A stretch of 64,000 nt of DNA from Paramecium pentaurelia. Taxonomy: Eukaryota > Ciliophora > Oligohymenophorea > Peniculida > Parameciidae. This document shows, piece by piece, positions 59,690 through 64,000 of this stretch. Every line of letters begins with the position of its first letter. Within the stretch, counting starts at the first letter, position 1. The position numbers and the translations under genes were made by a program. The notes under the pieces are model-generated. The model made no database searches, had not been told where the DNA came from, and was given only the letters and a program-made list of their open reading frames with translations. The stretch is from contig CAJJDO010000078.1 of the NCBI GenBank assembly GCA_905183005.1, positions 186,001 to 250,000 of the forward strand. The letters run 5' to 3'.

Positions 59690-61250
59690 TCATAATTTAG
59701 GAACTCCCCAACTACAATAATGTTCAAGGAGTAAATTATCTGAATGCATTTTTATTTTGGCAAATCCCATTTCACCCCAATAAGTACCCCATGAATTTCT
59801 GACAATCCAATATTCAACTCCATCTTCAATACCCCAACCAACAACAGATACAAAGTGATTAAGTATTGTTTTATTTGTTTTCTGTGAAAAGATATATCCA
59901 CCCTCATAATCATCTAATTCTTAAGTAGCATATACTCCACAAACAATTGGACCTCTATTAAATATTTCAATTTTCATATCTCTTGCAGTTTTTACATATC
60001 CAAATTCTGATACAAAATATCTCTTTGCATGTTTTACTGGTTCACATCCATCTTCATTACATTAATGACATTAATCCTCATCTGAACATCTAACTCGTTT
60101 TCCATTTATTGCTTCATATGTATGACAATGTTCTTCAGTAAATCCATTTAAATGTGCATGTTTAAAAGTAGGTTAAGCTAAACCTCCTCCACAACTACCT
60201 CCAGACATACAATTTAACATTGATTAAACAGAAAGAATAATTACAGGATATTTATTACCTAATTTAATATTTATTCTATCTGATATAGTTGAAGTAACAG
60301 CATGTGCCCAACATGAACCACAATAAACAGGAATATGTTGATTTCTGATATTTGTTAAATAATTGACACCATCAACATTTCTCCAATCAAATTAAGTAGG
60401 TACATCTGCATTTAGACTTGAAAATGGAGTTATTATTAATTAATCCAATTATAAAAATTGAAGCATATCTAATTAATAAGATTTACGTTTTTATTAAGAT
60501 CTTTTTTCAATTTTTTTATTTGATTAAGTTTTAGCTCTTATTCCTTCAGTCCAAGTATCTATTACTTCACCATAACTACATTCTTGGATTTCCTCTATTG
60601 GAACTTCATATAAACTTGGATATTTTGGACCCAATGTGTTTTTCACAATCCAATAACTAGATTAACCACTGGTTCTCCAACCCACAACTTCCACATAATG
60701 ATTGTTCTATCCATGTTGACAAGATACACTAATATAATTATATAATATACGGTCCATTCTTCACAACTTCTTACATAATATCTATTTATCCATATAGAGT
60801 TCCATAAGATGAAATTGTATATATGTAGTAATCATGTTATGCCCAACAACCCATTCCCTCTAAACAGTTTTTACATATAGCCATTTCATTACATTCTTCT
60901 TTTCTGGCTACATAATTTGTGCATGTTTCATCTGGTATCCAATTATCTTTAATATATTAATATGCATTTAATGCAGTTCCAGAAGAACAACCATCTGATT
61001 AAGTATCACATGATATTAAGACTTAAGTTGATAAAACTATTTCAGGAAAAGCAGCATTTCTTTTAATTTTGATTCTATCACTCAATGCTCCTGTCACTGC
61101 AAATGCCCATCCTCCATTACAAAATTAAGGTGAATTCTAATTTCTTGTGTAAGTTAAGAAGTTCTTGCCATCAACATCTGCCCAACTGAAATTTTCAGAT
61201 ATTTTAAATGCATTGCAAATTACTATTCCCAATAAAAAGAGTTTGATCAT
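59690..61250 (-). CDS. Double-domain cathepsin Z-like cysteine peptidase, first domain inactive
   Basis: ATG at 61250, TGA at 59690-59692; one 22-nt intron gives 512 aa. A signal peptide (MIKLFLLGIVICNAF) leads to a first papain-fold domain: WADVDGKNFLTYTRNQNSPQ, then FCNGGWAFAV where active enzymes have YCGSCWAH, so the catalytic Cys is Gly. Its His (NHYVEVVGW) and Asn (SYWIVKN) remain. After a basic linker the second domain is complete: FDWRNVDGVNYLTNIRNQHI, YCGSCWAHAV, NHFVSVVGWG and EYWIVRNSWG. The inserted loop HIPVYC is the cathepsin Z/X signature, which is linked to carboxypeptidase activity. It probably acts in food vacuoles or lysosomes. Confidence 0.93.
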
Positions 61251-61962
61251 TTTATATATTTTATAATTATTTTCAATGTATGAATTTTATAATCAATTTT
61301 CTTAATGTAAATTATACAACTATTTTTATGATAAGTTGATCTTACATAAATTTGTTAAACTTGAATCGAATTCTTAAGTGATGATCTGTCTCATTATTTG
61401 TTTAAGAAATATAATAAGGATGGTTTTTTGAAAAAAAGAAATTCTATTTTTTATTAAAATTCATTGAAGATTTAATGATTTTGTTATCTAATTTGTATTT
61501 TATGCCAATTCTAAATAACAGAGAATTATCTGAAAATTTGATTCAGTTTTTAGCAAACTATATATAATTAGCCATATTTGAAATTATTGATTATTTATGA
61601 AAAACATCATCAAAAGAATAAGATTAATTTAACAAATTTGTTAATGGAATAATGAGATTAAGATTTATAATTAAATATGAGTGTTATAAAATATTATGAT
61701 GATTTATAAATTATGATTAAATATTGTAATATTACATTTGAAATATTTTAGTAAATTATTATAAACATAAGATTCAAAATACATTAATATTCAAACATTA
61801 TTTGAATTTATATTTTTATATATGTAATAGAATATTGAGAGTATAACTAGATTCAGTAGGATAAAAGATTTAAAATAAATGATAATAAAAATACAAAAAA
61901 AGGAGATTTGAGGAAAATAATTTATAATATTAGTGAGCTTTTATTTTATTTAAATAATTGTA
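61251..61962. other. Divergent AT-rich intergenic region
   Basis: About 710 bp between divergent starts at 61250 and 61963. I see only AT-rich spacer with short chance frames. Confidence 0.45.
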
Positions 61963-63666
61963 ATGCAAACATAGCCAGATAATGAATATCTGAATACTTA
62001 AGCAAATTAAGTATAAGAACCTATGAATAATAAAGGTTATTTTTTGGATCTTGATTCTTCTGGGGCTTCTTTAGAAGATGGTAGGATGACTAATCTATGT
62101 TTTCAACGGTATTGATGTTTGGATTATAGTAATTAGCTTTAGAATGATGGATTTAAGTTTCTTTGTATTCAACCTTATTGGGACTGGCTTAACTGTCATT
62201 ACTTTAGAATTGATCCACTATGATCAAGAACCAGAAGCTCGTATGGTGATATTATGGGTGATATTCATATCAAATTTAATTTTAATGGGATTAGTTGTTA
62301 TAAGAAATGCAGCTAAATTGAAATGGAGAGAAAGTAAAGGAGATATGTATAGTGGATTTAATGTTGAGCCTTTAGCGATATCTTTAGAGATTTTAATTAT
62401 TGCAGCATCTCCTTTACCATTTTTAGATGATTATAGTTTCTAATTTGCAAACGATTTTGTTGAAGGTGAAGTAATGATTTAAAGTTTAGTTAGGTTTATT
62501 ATTATGCTAATGAATTACTTTGTCTTACACTAGCATTTAGAGTAATCTTTTTTATTCGTACAACTTTATTGAATTCTTATTGGCATTCAAATAGAACTGA
62601 TAGAGTTTGTAATCTTTATGCAAGTTAAGCAGATTATATGTTTACTATCAAATCTTTAATGAGGTAAGATATATGTATTAAAATTATTGAGGAATTAACC
62701 ATTTACAGTGAATTATAGTGCAATGATCTTACTCATTTTTGTTTTTGGATATTGTTTGAGAATCTGTGAGAGTCCTCTTAATCGTATAGACATAAGTTCA
62801 AATGATTTTAGTAGTTATGCAAATTCAATGTGGTGTGTAATTGTAACTAGTACAACTGTAAATTGCTTATTCTTACAATTGCATAGTTAGGATATGGTGA
62901 CTATTATACTAGAACATTGTTAGGACGGATTGTAATGAGTGTAGTTTGTATTTTGGGTAATTTTGTGGTTTCATCTATGATTGTAATAATCACAAATGAA
63001 TCATATTTATCTACATTAGAAAATAAGGTTGTAATATTAATAGACAGATTAAGTCTAAAGAAATAAATGTAATAAGAAGCTGCCATGATAATTACGATAT
63101 TTGGTAGGATCTATTATTCTAAAAGGTATTTATTATTATTTATATTATTTGAGACATCTTGATTTTTCAGAAGATGAATTTACTGAATTGAATAAGAAAA
63201 TGAAGAAATATGCTATGAAATTAAAATTAACTACTCGTAAATATGTGGCAGCAAGAGCTTTGGGAAGCTAATTAGAAGAGATCAACAGTGGTTTTAATTC
63301 ATTGAAAGAGAATCTAAAATAAACATCATAATTATAAGAGGATTTGATTAAATCAAATGAAAATCTTATTAATAAAATTGATAATAAGTGAATATATATA
63401 CTATTATAATCTATTGGTTGTGAAAGTTCAAAAGTAGATGAACAAACCATTTCTAAATATAAATAAATTTAAAGAATGAAATCAATACAAAAATACAAAA
63501 CATAAAAAATAATCAGATCTATCTATATTATAGAGAATAATCTGTAAAAAAATAAAAGATGCTTAAATTAACAAGAGAGGATTGTTAATTTAATGAAAAT
63601 GGACATAATTCGGATAAAAACAAAGAAAAGAAATAATCTAGTAAACTAAAGAAAGCTGCTTTTTGA
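61963..63666 (+). CDS. SK-type calcium-activated potassium channel
   Basis: ATG at 61963 (MQTQPDNEYLNTQANQV). Introns of 28, 23, 28 and 29 nt restore one frame. Six membrane helices are visible (FFVFNLIGTGLTVITLELI, MVILWVIFISNLILMGLVVI, ISLEILIIAASPLPF, the TLAFRVIFFIRTTLL segment, YSAMILLIFVFGYCL, and the post-pore helix). The pore is MWCVIVTST-TLGYGD, formed by splicing out 29 nt inside the filter, and is a standard potassium filter. The region after S6 (QEAAMIITIF...KLKLTTRKYVAA) is a calmodulin-binding domain as in SK channels, then a coiled coil. A TGA at 63389-63391 may be intronic; a tail ending KLKKAAF with TGA at 63664-63666 looks like the real end. It repolarises after calcium entry. 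Confidence 0.85.
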
Positions 63667-63691
63667 TAATTATTATTTTATTGAATATCTA

Positions 63692-64000
63692 TCAATGATG
63701 ACTTTACACATTCCAAATATTTGGTTCCTCTATTACATCATATTTATGATATTCATGCTCAGTAATAACACCACTGTGTTTAATAACAACAGATTTTTTT
63801 GGAGCCCCAGATAATCCACCTAAAAATATAATTACTTTAATTACCTAATTTTTCAATGGCTCTCACATGTTAAAGACCATAAATAACTTCTCCAAAAGCA
63901 ATTGACTTTTTATCTAACCATTCAGCAGGACCCAAAGTAATTATGAAACCAGCATCATTGCTATTGATTTTAGGATTTGATGTTGTAAGTAATCCTGCTC
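63692..64000 (-). CDS. Cyclophilin-type peptidyl-prolyl isomerase (5' part outside window)
   Basis: TGA at 63692-63694; the start lies beyond the right edge. One 25-nt intron at 63820-63844. Visible blocks are LLTTSNPKINSNDAGFIITL, GPAEWLDKKSIAFGEVIYGL and VVIKHSGVITEHEYHKYD, matching the C-terminal half of cyclophilins (sqFfitl.p..wLDgkh.vFGkVieG). The catalytic Arg region is outside the window. The extended tail (IEEPNIWNVQSHH) suggests a CWC27/PPIL-like nuclear type more than a minimal CypA, but that is weak. Confidence 0.88.

Noticed and set aside
1..64000. Telomeric repeats, transposons or tRNA genes
   Set aside because: I saw no C4A2/C3A3 runs, no transposase motif and no complete tRNA fold on either strand; a tRNA could still be missed by eye.

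Overview
The window looks like macronuclear DNA of a ciliate of the genus Paramecium. Reading frames are only long and sensible if TAA and TAG encode glutamine and TGA is the sole stop. DNA is very AT-rich. Genes are interrupted by tiny introns, mostly 20-33 nt, GT...AG. One gene has the hallmarks of a trichocyst matrix protein. Genes are packed tightly, often with under 100 bp between them. Because TAA/TAG are sense codons, standard-code ORFs badly under-represent the coding content; the gene models here were re-read by hand with introns removed, and in most cases the spliced length is an exact multiple of three.

Layout. 1-4869 (-): edge-truncated secreted protein with about 14 cysteine-rich repeats of ~60 aa. 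5411-14265: a short-chain dehydrogenase, a type I membrane protein, a P4-ATPase lipid flippase and a probable mitochondrial membrane protein. 14370-28223 (-): two complete four-domain voltage-gated cation channels head to tail, 32 bp apart; the first has a canonical calcium EEEE filter, the second has E-S-L-L at the same sites. 28245-39054: coiled-coil proteins, a CID-like protein, pirin, LITAF, a pseudokinase, a dual-specificity phosphatase, an Alba protein and ribosomal protein eL30 with an outsized 75-nt intron. 39540-40215 is a decayed CAP-domain gene. 40452-40553 is the U6 snRNA gene with its own upstream elements.

40659-50202: a hypothetical protein, Dr1/NC2-beta, AP-4 sigma, a PKA-type kinase, a trichocyst matrix protein, a cytosolic carboxypeptidase and a PX-WD40 protein. 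50203-52670 is gene-poor. 52671-54723 is the most striking gene: one continuous 675-codon frame joining an F-box, a CDK-like domain lacking catalytic residues, and a full cyclin domain. 54803-64000: a zinc-finger protein, a heat-shock-factor-like protein, a B-box coiled-coil protein, a CDKL-type ciliary kinase, a double cathepsin Z whose first domain is dead, an SK-type potassium channel, and a cyclophilin cut by the right edge.

Several genes fit excitable-cell and ciliary biology (calcium channels, SK channel, CDKL kinase, tubulin-type carboxypeptidase, PKA, trichocyst protein), but their adjacency is probably ordinary dense packing, not an operon. Divergent pairs share start-to-start gaps as small as 7, 15 and 22 bp, so their promoters must overlap or lie inside neighbouring transcripts.
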